NCBI GenBank assembly: GCA_965263065.1
Contig: CBDHGH010000003.1
Coordinates: 2,480,001-2,544,000, forward strand
DNA length: 64,000 bases
Direction of reading: 5' to 3'
From: TK10-74A sp965263065
GTDB taxonomy: Bacteria; Chloroflexota; Dehalococcoidia; Bin125
A program made the position numbers and the translations under genes. Below the pieces are notes generated by a model. The model ran no database searches. It was not told the DNA's origin and saw only the letters and a list, made by a program, of their open reading frames with translations. Below, piece by piece: positions 8,777-16,439 of the stretch (its first letter is position 1; each line of letters begins with the position of its first letter).

Positions 8777-9070
8777 TCACCGGGGCCGCCACCACAGCCA
8801 CCAGGAGCCCGCCACGGTCGAGAGCAGCCCCAGCCCGGCGAGGGCGGGCCAGTAGGGGTCGAAATCCGCGGCCAGCGCGGGCTGCACCATCACCGCCGAG
8901 GCCAGTCCCAACATGACGACGAGTCCGGAGAAGATGAGCGCGGTCGTGACCAACTCCCGGCGCGCCGTCGATGGCGCGGCCCCGGGCGCGTCGTCGGGGC
9001 GTGGCGGCGGGGGTGGCATACGAAGGGGCATCACGCGCAGCATACGGCTGCACTGTACGAGGGCGCTCAC
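8777..9070 (-). CDS. Small two-TM membrane protein
   Basis: Up to 97 residues, with a Pro-rich N-terminus (RMPPPPPRPDDAPG) and two hydrophobic segments (TALIFSGLVVMLGLASAVMV and WPALAGLGLLSTVAGSWWLW). A GTG at 9070 overlaps the TGA of the DUF35 gene (GTGA); ATGs at 9043 and further in are alternatives. No family recognised. Gene order suggests it belongs to the thiolase-like/DUF35/lipoprotein operon. Confidence 0.55.
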   Translation of the reverse strand: MSALVQCSRMLRVMPLRMPPPPPRPDDAPGAAPSTARRELVTTALIFSGLVVMLGLASAVMVQPALAADFDPYWPALAGLGLLSTVAGSWWLWWRPR

Positions 9071-9621
9071 TCCGGGTAGCGCCAGGGGACGGGCTGGCCG
9101 GCGTCCTCATCGAGCGCCCACATGGGCAGCGCGATGCCCTCGCCGGCGTCCACGTAGACCATCCGCATGCGACTGCCGATGCCCACCTGCGCGACGAGCT
9201 CCGGCGGCGCCAGGTCGCCGTCCGCAGTGACGAGGTTGCCCCCCACGCGGACGCCGTCGTCGGGGCCGGGGCGACCGCGCTGGGCGTCGAGTTCGACCAT
9301 CAGGATGAGGTAGGGCGCGACGGCGCGCATGGCCGGCTGGATCGCGTGGTGGACCTCGGTGTAGGAGTAGACGGCGCCGCGACCCTCCACGGCGGTCCAC
9401 TCCAGGCTCGATCCGCCGCACCACATGCAGGCCGTGCGAGGCGGGTACTCCACCAGATCGCAGTCGACGCAGCGCTGCAGGTGGAAGTCGTGCCGGGCGC
9501 AGTGGCCGAAGTACTCCCGATTGGGCGTGTCGAGTTCGTCGATCGCCAGCGGCATGCCCAGGTGCACGCCCTCGATCAACTGCGGCTTCGCGCCCGGATC
9601 GCTCGGCGGGGGGTTCGGCAT
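9067..9621 (-). CDS. Zn-ribbon/OB-fold DUF35 protein
   Basis: A 184-residue DUF35 protein: a rubredoxin-like zinc ribbon (CVDCDLVEYPPRTACMWCGG) followed by an OB-fold (RGAVYSYTEVHHAI...). Such proteins partner thiolase-like enzymes, for example ChsH2-type subunits in steroid side-chain retro-aldolases, or assist acyl-CoA enzymes. It starts three bases after the stop of the thiolase-like gene, so a complex between the two products is likely. Its substrate is unknown. Confidence 0.9.
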   Translation of the reverse strand: MPNPPPSDPGAKPQLIEGVHLGMPLAIDELDTPNREYFGHCARHDFHLQRCVDCDLVEYPPRTACMWCGGSSLEWTAVEGRGAVYSYTEVHHAIQPAMRAVAPYLILMVELDAQRGRPGPDDGVRVGGNLVTADGDLAPPELVAQVGIGSRMRMVYVDAGEGIALPMWALDEDAGQPVPWRYPE

Positions 9622-9624
9622 GTC

Positions 9625-10893
9625 TCAGCCCTTCCGCATGACGAGCGCCGAGCCCGTGGCCGGAGTCGCCCAGCCGAGGTTGGCGGTGATGTTGACGTCG
9701 CGGACCTGGCGGCAGGCCCCCGGCGTCTCGTAGTCGTAGCTGTGCCGACGGGCGCCGTCGCTGCGCGATTCGTCGAGCGGGCAGTAGTCGTCGATGCGGC
9801 CGCGCAGCTGGCGCACGTTCTCGATGACCATGTTCATGCCGTGCGTGTAGCCCTCGCAGAGATGGCCGCCGCTGGTGTTGTTGGGCCGCTTGCCGCCCAG
9901 CTGGATGTCGCCGCTGCTGACGTAGGCGCCGCCCTCACCCTTGGCGCAGAAGCCGTAGGCCTCCAGCTGCAGCAGGGCGGTGAAGGTGAACGCGTCGTAC
10001 GAGGCGCTGACGTCGACGTCCTCCGGGCCCACCCCCGCGCTCGACCACAGGCGGGGGGCCGCGTAGTCGGCGCCGATCGTCGTGAGCCGCCCACGCTGGT
10101 AGCTCATATGCCCGTCGTTGCCGGGCTTCGAGCAGCGCCCGACGACGCCCAGGATGCGCGCCGGCGTGTGCCGCATGTCGTAGGCGCGCTCCACGCTGGT
10201 CACGATGATCGCCGTGGCGTTGTCGGTCTCGACGCAGCAGTCCAGCAGGTGCAGCGGCTTGCAGATCCAGCGGCTATCCAGCACGTCGTCCACGGACACC
10301 CGGTGCTTGTAGTAGGCCTTGGGGTTCTGCGAGGCGTGCCGGCTGTGCGCCATCTTGACGTGCGCGACCTGCCGCGGCGTCGTGCCGTACTCGTACATGT
10401 GGCGCATGAAGACGGGCGCGAAGCTCTGACCGGCGCTGAACCAGCCGTAGGGACCGGCGTGCAGCCGATCACCGCTCAGCGCGCCGCGGGACCGCCGGCC
10501 GGTCCCCCCGATCCGCACCTGGGAGAAGCCGTTCATGGAGCGGAAGATCACGACCGTGTGGCACAGCCCCACCTCGATCGCCCCCATGGCCAGACCCACC
10601 AGCGCCTCGGTGCTCGATCCGCCGCCCATGCAGTCCATGTAGAAGTTGAGCCGGATGCCCAGGTCGGCGGCCAGCAACGGGCCGGCCGTGGAGTCGCCGC
10701 CGGAATACGAGAGCATCCCATCGACGTCGTTGGTGGTCAGGCCGGCGTCCTCGATGGCGTTGCGGACCGCCCAGGTGCCGAGCGCGCGCGTGGTCATGCC
10801 CGAGCCGCGCGTGTAGGTCGTCTCGCCCACACCGACGATGGCGTACTTGTCGCGAAGGTTGTGGGTGGTGTCGGCGTCGATGTCCCAGCTCAT
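9625..10893 (-). CDS. Thiolase-like protein (SCP-x/Ltp2-like, lipid-transfer type)
   Basis: A 422-residue thiolase-superfamily protein. N-terminal KYAIVGVGETTYTRGSG and TRALGTWAVRNAIEDAGL, mid-region MDCMGGGSSTEALVGLAMGAI, and C-terminal GGKRPNNTSGGHLCEGYTHG align with the SCP-x group. The canonical CxSG nucleophile motif is not evident: the equivalent segment reads DCMGGGSS. Together with the coupled DUF35 gene this favours a thiolase-like retro-aldolase or acyl-CoA enzyme over a classical beta-ketothiolase. It leads the minus-strand operon. Confidence 0.85.
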   Translation of the reverse strand: MSWDIDADTTHNLRDKYAIVGVGETTYTRGSGMTTRALGTWAVRNAIEDAGLTTNDVDGMLSYSGGDSTAGPLLAADLGIRLNFYMDCMGGGSSTEALVGLAMGAIEVGLCHTVVIFRSMNGFSQVRIGGTGRRSRGALSGDRLHAGPYGWFSAGQSFAPVFMRHMYEYGTTPRQVAHVKMAHSRHASQNPKAYYKHRVSVDDVLDSRWICKPLHLLDCCVETDNATAIIVTSVERAYDMRHTPARILGVVGRCSKPGNDGHMSYQRGRLTTIGADYAAPRLWSSAGVGPEDVDVSASYDAFTFTALLQLEAYGFCAKGEGGAYVSSGDIQLGGKRPNNTSGGHLCEGYTHGMNMVIENVRQLRGRIDDYCPLDESRSDGARRHSYDYETPGACRQVRDVNITANLGWATPATGSALVMRKG

Positions 10894-10989
10894 GCGACGC
10901 CCCGCGGCGTATGGACCCGTGGCATGCGCGCTCCGTTCCAGCTTCCGGGGAAGGATAGCGCCGGCCGCCGTCGGGGCAACGCGGCCGGG

Positions 10990-11898
10990 CTAGAAGATCT
11001 GGCCGATGTCGCGGCCGATGTCGCGCAGCCGCGCCACGCGCTCCTCGACCGGCGGATGGCTGGCGAACCAGCGCCCCGGGCCGCCGGCCAGCGGATTGAC
11101 GATGAACAGGTGATTGGCCGACTCGGCCCCCACCATGGCCTTGGCGGCCGCCTGCACCTGGGGCGTCTGCGAGCCCAGGGCGAGCTTCTGCAGCGCCGAC
11201 GCCAGGGCCTCCGGGTCGCGGCAGTTGCGCGCGCCGGTCTCGTCGGCGCTGTACTCGCGGGCGCGAGAGACGGCCATCTGAATCATGGAGGCGACGATGG
11301 GCGCGACGATCGCCAGCACGAGCGTGCCGGCCACGTTGGCGAGCTGCCCGGAGCCGCCGCCCCCACGCTGGCCGCCCGCGAACATCAGCCCGAAGAAGAG
11401 GCTCCACTTGGCGAACATGGCGATGATCATGACCGTCGAGGCCAGCATCGCCACCACGGTGTTGATCAGCGTGTCGCGATTCTTGACGTGCCCCAACTCG
11501 TGGGCGAAGACGCCGGAGATCTCGCGCTCGGTCAGCAGCCCCATGATCCCGGTGGTCGCGGCGACGGCCGCGTTCTGGGGGTTGCGCCCGGTGGCGAAGG
11601 CGTTCGGCATCGGCGTGTCGACCACGTAGACCTTCGGCTTCGGCAGCCCCGCCTCCCGCGCCGCGCGCTCCACGATGCGATGCAGCCCCGGCGCCTGCTG
11701 GGGCGTCACCTGATGGGCGTTCATCGTCTTGAGGATGAGCTTGTCGGAGTACCAGTAGGAGCCGATATTCATCGCGAAGACCAGCACGCCGGCGATGGCC
11801 AGTCCCAGCACGCCCCCCAGCATCTGCCCGATGACGAGCACCAGGCCGGAGAGCAGCACGATCAGGAACAGCGTCTTGATGCCGTTGAATCCGATCAC
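10990..11898 (-). CDS. htpX: HtpX-like zinc metalloprotease (M48)
   Basis: Membrane-embedded M48 protease that degrades misfolded membrane proteins, 302 residues. Two N-terminal hydrophobic segments (TLFLIVLLSGLVLVIGQML; LGLAIAGVLVFAMNIG) precede the catalytic HELGH at residues 133-137, followed by another membrane pair and the conserved SRAREYSADETGA that supplies the third zinc ligand. Length and order are standard. It is divergent from fmdB. Confidence 0.95.
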   Translation of the reverse strand: MIGFNGIKTLFLIVLLSGLVLVIGQMLGGVLGLAIAGVLVFAMNIGSYWYSDKLILKTMNAHQVTPQQAPGLHRIVERAAREAGLPKPKVYVVDTPMPNAFATGRNPQNAAVAATTGIMGLLTEREISGVFAHELGHVKNRDTLINTVVAMLASTVMIIAMFAKWSLFFGLMFAGGQRGGGGSGQLANVAGTLVLAIVAPIVASMIQMAVSRAREYSADETGARNCRDPEALASALQKLALGSQTPQVQAAAKAMVGAESANHLFIVNPLAGGPGRWFASHPPVEERVARLRDIGRDIGQIF

Positions 11899-11992
11899 CG
11901 TGGTCCCGCTCCCTCCCGCTCCGATCCGTCCCGACGGCTGCGGCTAGATTATCAGCCGCCGCCCACCCTGTAGCCTGCGATCGGAGCCGCGG

Positions 11993-12286
11993 ATGCCGAT
12001 CTACACCTACGTCTGCAAGCGCTGCGACGCCCCGTTCGAGGCGCTGCTGCGCCGCATCGACGCGCCCAAGCCGAAATGCCCGCTGTGCGGCCGCAAGGGC
12101 GGCGTGCGACGGTCGCTGAGCGGCTACGCGTTCATCAAGGACGATCAGACCAAGCTCAACGAGTCCGACCCCAAGTACGCCAAGATGGTCGACGCGGCCT
12201 GGGAACAGGCGTCGGCGGCGGACCCGATCAGTCGCACGCCGTTCGGGCGGATCGTGGATTCGGGCCGCCGCGTGCAGGATCAGTAG
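11993..12286 (+). CDS. FmdB-family zinc ribbon protein
   Basis: A 97-residue FmdB/CxxC_CXXC_SSSS-type putative regulatory protein. It starts MPIYTYVCKRCDAPFE, with CxxC pairs at CKRC and CPLC, and ends in a polar tail. Family members are small zinc proteins of uncertain function. Short gaps separate it from divergent htpX and the convergent formyltransferase gene. Confidence 0.9.
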   Translation: MPIYTYVCKRCDAPFEALLRRIDAPKPKCPLCGRKGGVRRSLSGYAFIKDDQTKLNESDPKYAKMVDAAWEQASAADPISRTPFGRIVDSGRRVQDQ

Positions 12287-12297
12287 GCCCGGCGGCG

Positions 12298-13224
12298 CTA
12301 CTCGAGCTGCGACCCGACGGCGACACCGGCGCTCTCCGCCCATTGGCCCACGGGGCCGCGGCGCGCGCCCTCGGCCATGGCCGTGTCGACGCGCACGGCG
12401 CCGCCGTCGCCGCAGCGCACGCTGAGCCCGCCGTCGTCGAGCGCGGCGACGCTGCCCGGGGCGCCCGGGCTCGCGTCGCTCCGCGTGGAGCCGTAGAGGC
12501 GCACGGTCGCGCCGTTGAACGTCGTCCATGCGCCCGGCTGCCGATCGCTGCCGCGGATGAAGTTGTGCACCTCCATGGCCGGCAGGCTCCAGTCGATGCG
12601 GGCGATGTCGCCCTCCCAGGGCGGCTCGTACGTCGCGAGCGTCTCGTCCTGCACGATGCGCGGCGGGTCCCCGGCGGCGACCAGGCCCACGGCCTCGCTC
12701 ATCGCCTCGACGCCCAGGGGAAACAGGTGGTCGCGGTAGAGGCTGTTCAGCGTGTCGTCCTCGCCGATGGCGAAGCGCTTCCGCAGCAACACGGGGCCGG
12801 TGTCGATGCCCTCATCGACCCAGAAGATGGTCAGGCCGGTCTCGGCGTCGCCCTGCAGGATGGCGTGGTTGATGGCGCTGCGACCGCGGTGCCGGGGGAG
12901 CAAGCTGGGGTGGTACTGAATCGTCGCCTGCGCCGGGTGCGTCAGCACGCGGCTCGGGATGATCTGCGTCACGAAGGCCATCACGTTGAGTTCGGGCGCG
13001 GTGGCCGCGTACTGCCGGAAGACGTCCTCATCGACGACGCCCTTACGCTGCCAGCGCCGGGCCTGGACCAGCGGCACGCCGTGTCCGCGCGCGGCCTCCG
13101 CCAGAGGATCGGGGCGGCCCGTCTCGGGCGGGGTGAAGACGCCCGCGATCTCGTGCCCATCTGCCAGCAGGCGTTCGTACACGGCGGCGCCGAATGCCGC
13201 CTGTCCAATGATGGCGATGCGCAT
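12298..13224 (-). CDS. 10-formyl-THF hydrolase / formyltransferase-like protein (ALDH1L N-domain type)
   Basis: Stand-alone formyltransferase-fold protein of 308 residues. It resembles the hydrolase domain of 10-formyl-THF dehydrogenase (FDH/ALDH1L) more than methionyl-tRNA formyltransferase: MRIAIIGQAAFGAAVYERL, HEIAGVFTPPETGRPDPLAEA, IQYHPSLLPRHRGRSAIN with the catalytic His, and DEGIDTGPVLL with the catalytic Asp. The C-terminal domain (IHN-like VHNFIRGSDRQPGAWT) is Fmt_C-like. It lacks the acyl-carrier and aldehyde dehydrogenase domains of animal FDH. Its probable role is formyl-THF hydrolysis or formyl transfer, linked in pathway to Fhs at 6716. Confidence 0.85.
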   Translation of the reverse strand: MRIAIIGQAAFGAAVYERLLADGHEIAGVFTPPETGRPDPLAEAARGHGVPLVQARRWQRKGVVDEDVFRQYAATAPELNVMAFVTQIIPSRVLTHPAQATIQYHPSLLPRHRGRSAINHAILQGDAETGLTIFWVDEGIDTGPVLLRKRFAIGEDDTLNSLYRDHLFPLGVEAMSEAVGLVAAGDPPRIVQDETLATYEPPWEGDIARIDWSLPAMEVHNFIRGSDRQPGAWTTFNGATVRLYGSTRSDASPGAPGSVAALDDGGLSVRCGDGGAVRVDTAMAEGARRGPVGQWAESAGVAVGSQLE

Positions 13225-13330
13225 GGGAACCCCCTGAGGCGCTGTGTCGGGTCAAACGGCACGGGTGGGATGGCCGGTGGGAGGCTAGCGCCGGGCGGCG
13301 CGGTGGATCAACGCAGGATCGCCCTACGCG

Positions 13331-13789
13331 CTAGCGGGACCGCCAGACCTGCGGCGGCTTGCCGATGGCGAGGCTCTGCAGGCTCCACAGTTCGATCCGG
13401 AACGGGTCCAGCGAGATAACGCCGAAGCGGGCCTTGCCGGGCGTGCCCTCGTCGCCGCGGCTGAAGTAGTCGCTGAGATCGTACGGGAAGGCGTGCCAGA
13501 GTTCGTCCAGCATCTCCGCGTCGGTCACGAGCGAGGCGCGGGCGCGCAGGCTGACGTGGTGGAAGTCCAGCCCCCAGTGGATCAGGTTGACGCGGGGATT
13601 GCGTTGGATCTGCCGCACTTTGGCGGTATTTGGGTCCGTGGCGATGAAGGCGCGGATGCCCTGCCAGGCGGGCGTGACGGCGCGGACGATCGGCTGATCC
13701 CCGTCGGCCGTCGCCAGGAAGCCGATCGGGCGGGCCTCGATCAGCGCCCGCGCCTCGTCCCAGAAGTCCGGCTCCCGCGCGTCGGTCAT
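13331..13789 (-). CDS. Pyridoxamine 5'-phosphate oxidase-like (split beta-barrel) protein
   Basis: A 152-residue flavin-binding split-barrel protein. N-terminal RPIGFLATADGDQPIVRAVTP, then AFIATDPNTAKVRQIQRNPR, which is the usual phosphate/flavin contact region, and RFGVISLDPFRIELWSL. Members bind FMN or F420 and reduce varied substrates; this one cannot be assigned. A TATTAT -10-like box lies on the minus strand at 13810-13815. Confidence 0.85.
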   Translation of the reverse strand: MTDAREPDFWDEARALIEARPIGFLATADGDQPIVRAVTPAWQGIRAFIATDPNTAKVRQIQRNPRVNLIHWGLDFHHVSLRARASLVTDAEMLDELWHAFPYDLSDYFSRGDEGTPGKARFGVISLDPFRIELWSLQSLAIGKPPQVWRSR

Positions 13790-13853
13790 GCATCGCCCCC
13801 GCGACCCGCATAATAACCTGCGGCCCGGTGATCGCGTGCAACGCGCGGATCGC

Positions 13854-14609
13854 TTAAGCGTCCTGGGAATCGTCGGGGGTTTCGCTGAGGCGACCGTCGC
13901 GCATGTGCAGCAGCCGGCCCGCGCGCCGGGCGATGTCGAGATTGTGCGTCACCATGACGACCGTCTGGCCCGCGCGATTGAGGTCGGCCAGCAGGTCCAC
14001 GATGCCGGCGCCCGTCTGCGAGTCCAGGTTGCCCGTGGGTTCGTCGGCCAGCAGCACCGCCGGGTCGTTGGCCAGCGCCCGCGCGATGGCCACCCGCTGG
14101 CGCTCGCCGCCCGAGAGCTGCACCGGGCGGTGCGCCATCCGCGCGCCCAGGCCCACGGCCCGGAGCAGATGCTCGGCGCGGCGACGTCGCTCCTTGCGGG
14201 GCGCGCCGGCCAGACGCAGCGCGATCTCCACGTTCTGCCGCGCGCTGAGCAACTGCAGCAGGTTGAACGACTGGAATACGAAGCCCAGCCAGCGCAGGCG
14301 CAGCCCGGCGCGCTGCTCGCTGCCCAGGTGATGCGACGCCCGGCCGCCGATGGCGACGCTGCCCGCCGTGGGGGAGTCGATCAGGCCCAGCACGTGCAGC
14401 AGCGTCGACTTGCCGCTCCCGCTCGGCCCCACGATGGCGACGAAATCCCCGCGGCGGATGTCCAGCGAGACATCGCGCAGCGCCTCCACACGGCTGTCGC
14501 CCAGCCGGAAGACGCGCCGCAGGTTGCGGGCGGAAAGGATGACCGGGCGGCCAGTCTCGGGCATGCCAGTCTCGGGTGTGCCAGTCTCGGGTGTGCCAGT
14601 CTCGGGCAT
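13854..14609 (-). CDS. ABC transporter ATP-binding protein (MacB/LolD type)
   Basis: ATPase of an export-type or lipoprotein-release-type ABC system, 251 residues. Walker A GPSGSGKST, signature LSGGERQRVAIARALA, Walker B VLLADEPTGNLD and H-loop VTHN are all intact. The first 20 residues are four copies of a five-residue unit (MPETG, TPETG, TPETG, MPETG) coded by a 15-bp minisatellite. The ATG at 14609 has GGAGA correctly spaced; a second ATG at 14564 begins the fourth unit. It follows the FtsX-type permease by 22 bases. Confidence 0.93.
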   Translation of the reverse strand: MPETGTPETGTPETGMPETGRPVILSARNLRRVFRLGDSRVEALRDVSLDIRRGDFVAIVGPSGSGKSTLLHVLGLIDSPTAGSVAIGGRASHHLGSEQRAGLRLRWLGFVFQSFNLLQLLSARQNVEIALRLAGAPRKERRRRAEHLLRAVGLGARMAHRPVQLSGGERQRVAIARALANDPAVLLADEPTGNLDSQTGAGIVDLLADLNRAGQTVVMVTHNLDIARRAGRLLHMRDGRLSETPDDSQDA

Positions 14610-14610
14610 G
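14551..14610 (-). repeat. 15-bp tandem repeat at the ABC ATPase start
   Basis: Four tandem 15-mers (14551-14565, 14566-14580, 14581-14595, 14596-14610; plus-strand ccagtctcgggcatg or ccagtctcgggtgtg), with a degenerate fifth at 14611-14625. Copies one and four give ATG on the coding strand, copies two and three give ACA. Each unit keeps the frame, so copy-number change would lengthen or shorten the N-terminus. Confidence 0.9.
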
Positions 14611-14631
14611 CCAATCTCCGAATATGGATGG

Positions 14632-15834
14632 CTACTCGTAGTGCAGCGCGACGATGGGGTCGACGCGCACGGCTCGCAGCGCGGGCAGCACGGAGGCGGT
14701 GACGCCGAAGCCCGTCAGCAGCGCGATGGCGAACAGTTCGATGCGGCGCGAGCGGATGCTGGTCGCGTCGGGGCCGAGCGCGCGGCGGATGACGACCCGC
14801 GAGATGGGCACGCCCATCGCCGCGCCCGCGCTGGAGATGACGACCGACTCGCCCAGGACCATTGCGAAGATGGCGCGGGCCGGCGCTCCAATGGCGCGCA
14901 ACGTCCCCAGTTCGCGCGTGCGCTCCAGGACCGCGACGAACATCACGATCGTGATCAGCAGCGCGGCGACGCTCACCGACGTCCAGCGCACGACGTTGAA
15001 GAGTTGCGTGACGCGGTCCAGCAGCTTGCCCGCGTTCTCGGCCAACTGCTCCTCGGTCACGACCATCAGCTCCGGGTGGGCCGCCTCGACGGCCCGCTTC
15101 ACGGGGACGATGTCGCGGGTGGACTCGGGCGTGAGCAGGACCGCGCTCACGGTCCCGGATTGACGCATGAGGCGCTGCGCGGCCGGCAGGGGCATGATCA
15201 CGCACGAGCGCAGCAGTTGATTGGTCTCCGGCTCCAGGACACCCAGCACCTGGAACTCCTCGCCCCGGATGGCGATGCGGCTGCCGACGGCGGCCAGCGC
15301 GATCGGCCCCACGGGCGACGGGACCTCCGCCGTGGCGGAGGCGTGCGGGGCGAAGTGGCGCGCGGCGAGCACGCCCAGCAGCACCTGATCCTGGCGCTCG
15401 CCGGGCAGCAAGCGGTTGGCCCCCAGTAGGGCGGCGGCGTCGCCCAGGAAGGCCGACTCGTGGCCGCGATCGAGGCCGACGATCAGCGCCTCCGGCGGGG
15501 CCGTGGGGAAGGGCGGCGGGGCCAGCCCCGCGAAGACGACCGGCGTCGATTCGGCCACGTGGACGCCGGGCGTCGCCAGCACACCGCGCGCCTCCTGCTC
15601 GTCGATGGCGGAGGAGATCGGCGGCCACTCCATGCCGGTCGCGCCCTCGGGCCCGCGCGACTGCACGAGCAGCATGCCGCGGAAGCGCTCGACCTGGAGG
15701 TCCAGATCCTCCGTGATGAAGCGCATCACCGTCGTCACGACGATGTAGAGGTTCACGCAGAAACCGAAGCCCAGCACCGTCAGCAGGCTGCGGAGCTTCT
15801 TGTGCAGCAGTTGCGCCAGGGCGACGTCAAGCAT
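14632..15834 (-). CDS. ABC transporter permease, FtsX/MacB family
   Basis: A 400-residue membrane subunit of a MacB/LolE-like mechanotransmission ABC system. One N-terminal membrane segment (SLLTVLGFGFCVNLYIVVTTV) is followed by a large extracytoplasmic MacB_PCD-like domain, then three C-terminal membrane segments in the FtsX domain, with the conserved ERTRELGTLRAIGAPARAIF loop. It is paired with the ATPase gene downstream. Cargo is unknown. Confidence 0.92.
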   Translation of the reverse strand: MLDVALAQLLHKKLRSLLTVLGFGFCVNLYIVVTTVMRFITEDLDLQVERFRGMLLVQSRGPEGATGMEWPPISSAIDEQEARGVLATPGVHVAESTPVVFAGLAPPPFPTAPPEALIVGLDRGHESAFLGDAAALLGANRLLPGERQDQVLLGVLAARHFAPHASATAEVPSPVGPIALAAVGSRIAIRGEEFQVLGVLEPETNQLLRSCVIMPLPAAQRLMRQSGTVSAVLLTPESTRDIVPVKRAVEAAHPELMVVTEEQLAENAGKLLDRVTQLFNVVRWTSVSVAALLITIVMFVAVLERTRELGTLRAIGAPARAIFAMVLGESVVISSAGAAMGVPISRVVIRRALGPDATSIRSRRIELFAIALLTGFGVTASVLPALRAVRVDPIVALHYE

Positions 15835-15901
15835 CCACCGAGGCTAGGGAGCCTCCCCGCGCCCGTCGACCGCCCCCGCCGACCACGCCGGCGGCGGCCC
15901 G

Positions 15902-16300
15902 CTAGGCGGAATGGCAGTAGAACGCGCGCGCGGGCGGGGGGCCCGTGATGTGGTCGATGCGCACCCGCGCCTCCGCCGCCCCCTCGTATCGGAGCACGAT
16001 CGTCGGCTGGTCCGAGTAGACCATCGCCTCCAGCACGCCACGCGGCTCGATCTGCGTGAGCTGGATGGCGTAGGCCTCGGGGAGGTGCTCATCGGCGCGC
16101 GGGGCCAAGCGCCCCTTCGCGACGACAGTGCCGCTCGGCGTGAGCACGGTGCATTCGACCTCATGGCCGGGCAGCACCCGCGAAGCGCCGCCGGAGGCAG
16201 CGTCCGAGGATTCGACCGGCCGGAGGCCCGGGGACATTGGCCTGGCTACCGCAACCCCCGAGGAGCTGACGGCGCCAGGCTGGGCGCTGGACAGGGACAT
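15902..16300 (-). CDS. Hypothetical protein, PilZ-like size
   Basis: A 132-residue hypothetical protein. The first 45 residues are Ser/Ala/Pro-rich and probably disordered; the rest (VLPGHEVECTVLTPSGTVVAKG ... LRYEGAAEARVRIDHITG, given here in parts) is beta-strand-like. I found no secure family; a PilZ-like barrel is possible but its RxxxR motif is not seen. Start chosen at ATG 16300, which has GGGAG five bases away; the ATG at 16324 would be almost leaderless relative to the promoter at 16333-16361. Confidence 0.55.
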   Translation of the reverse strand: MSLSSAQPGAVSSSGVAVARPMSPGLRPVESSDAASGGASRVLPGHEVECTVLTPSGTVVAKGRLAPRADEHLPEAYAIQLTQIEPRGVLEAMVYSDQPTIVLRYEGAAEARVRIDHITGPPPARAFYCHSA

Positions 16301-16332
16301 ACCATCTCCCGCGCCCGCCACCAACAGTTAAC

Positions 16333-16361
16333 TTGATAACGCGATAGGGCGAAAGTGTCAA
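16333..16361 (-). promoter_or_regulatory. Sigma-70 type promoter for the 15902-16300 gene
   Basis: On the minus strand a consensus -35 TTGACA (16361-16356) and -10 TATCAA (16338-16333) are separated by exactly 17 bases. Transcription would start near 16326, about 26 bases before the chosen ATG. This is the best classical promoter in the window. Confidence 0.7.
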
Positions 16362-16427
16362 CTGCCGCCACCGCGCGCTCCGGCTCTCGCGGCGCCGATA
16401 ACTGTCGTCAAGTGCCCCGCGGCGGGC

Positions 16428-16433
16428 TAGGCT
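16428..16433 (+). promoter_or_regulatory. TANNNT -10 element, leaderless start
   Basis: TAGGCT ends six bases before the ATG at 16440. No ribosome site is present between them, so transcription probably starts at or next to the start codon. Confidence 0.45.
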
Positions 16434-16439
16434 CCCGTT

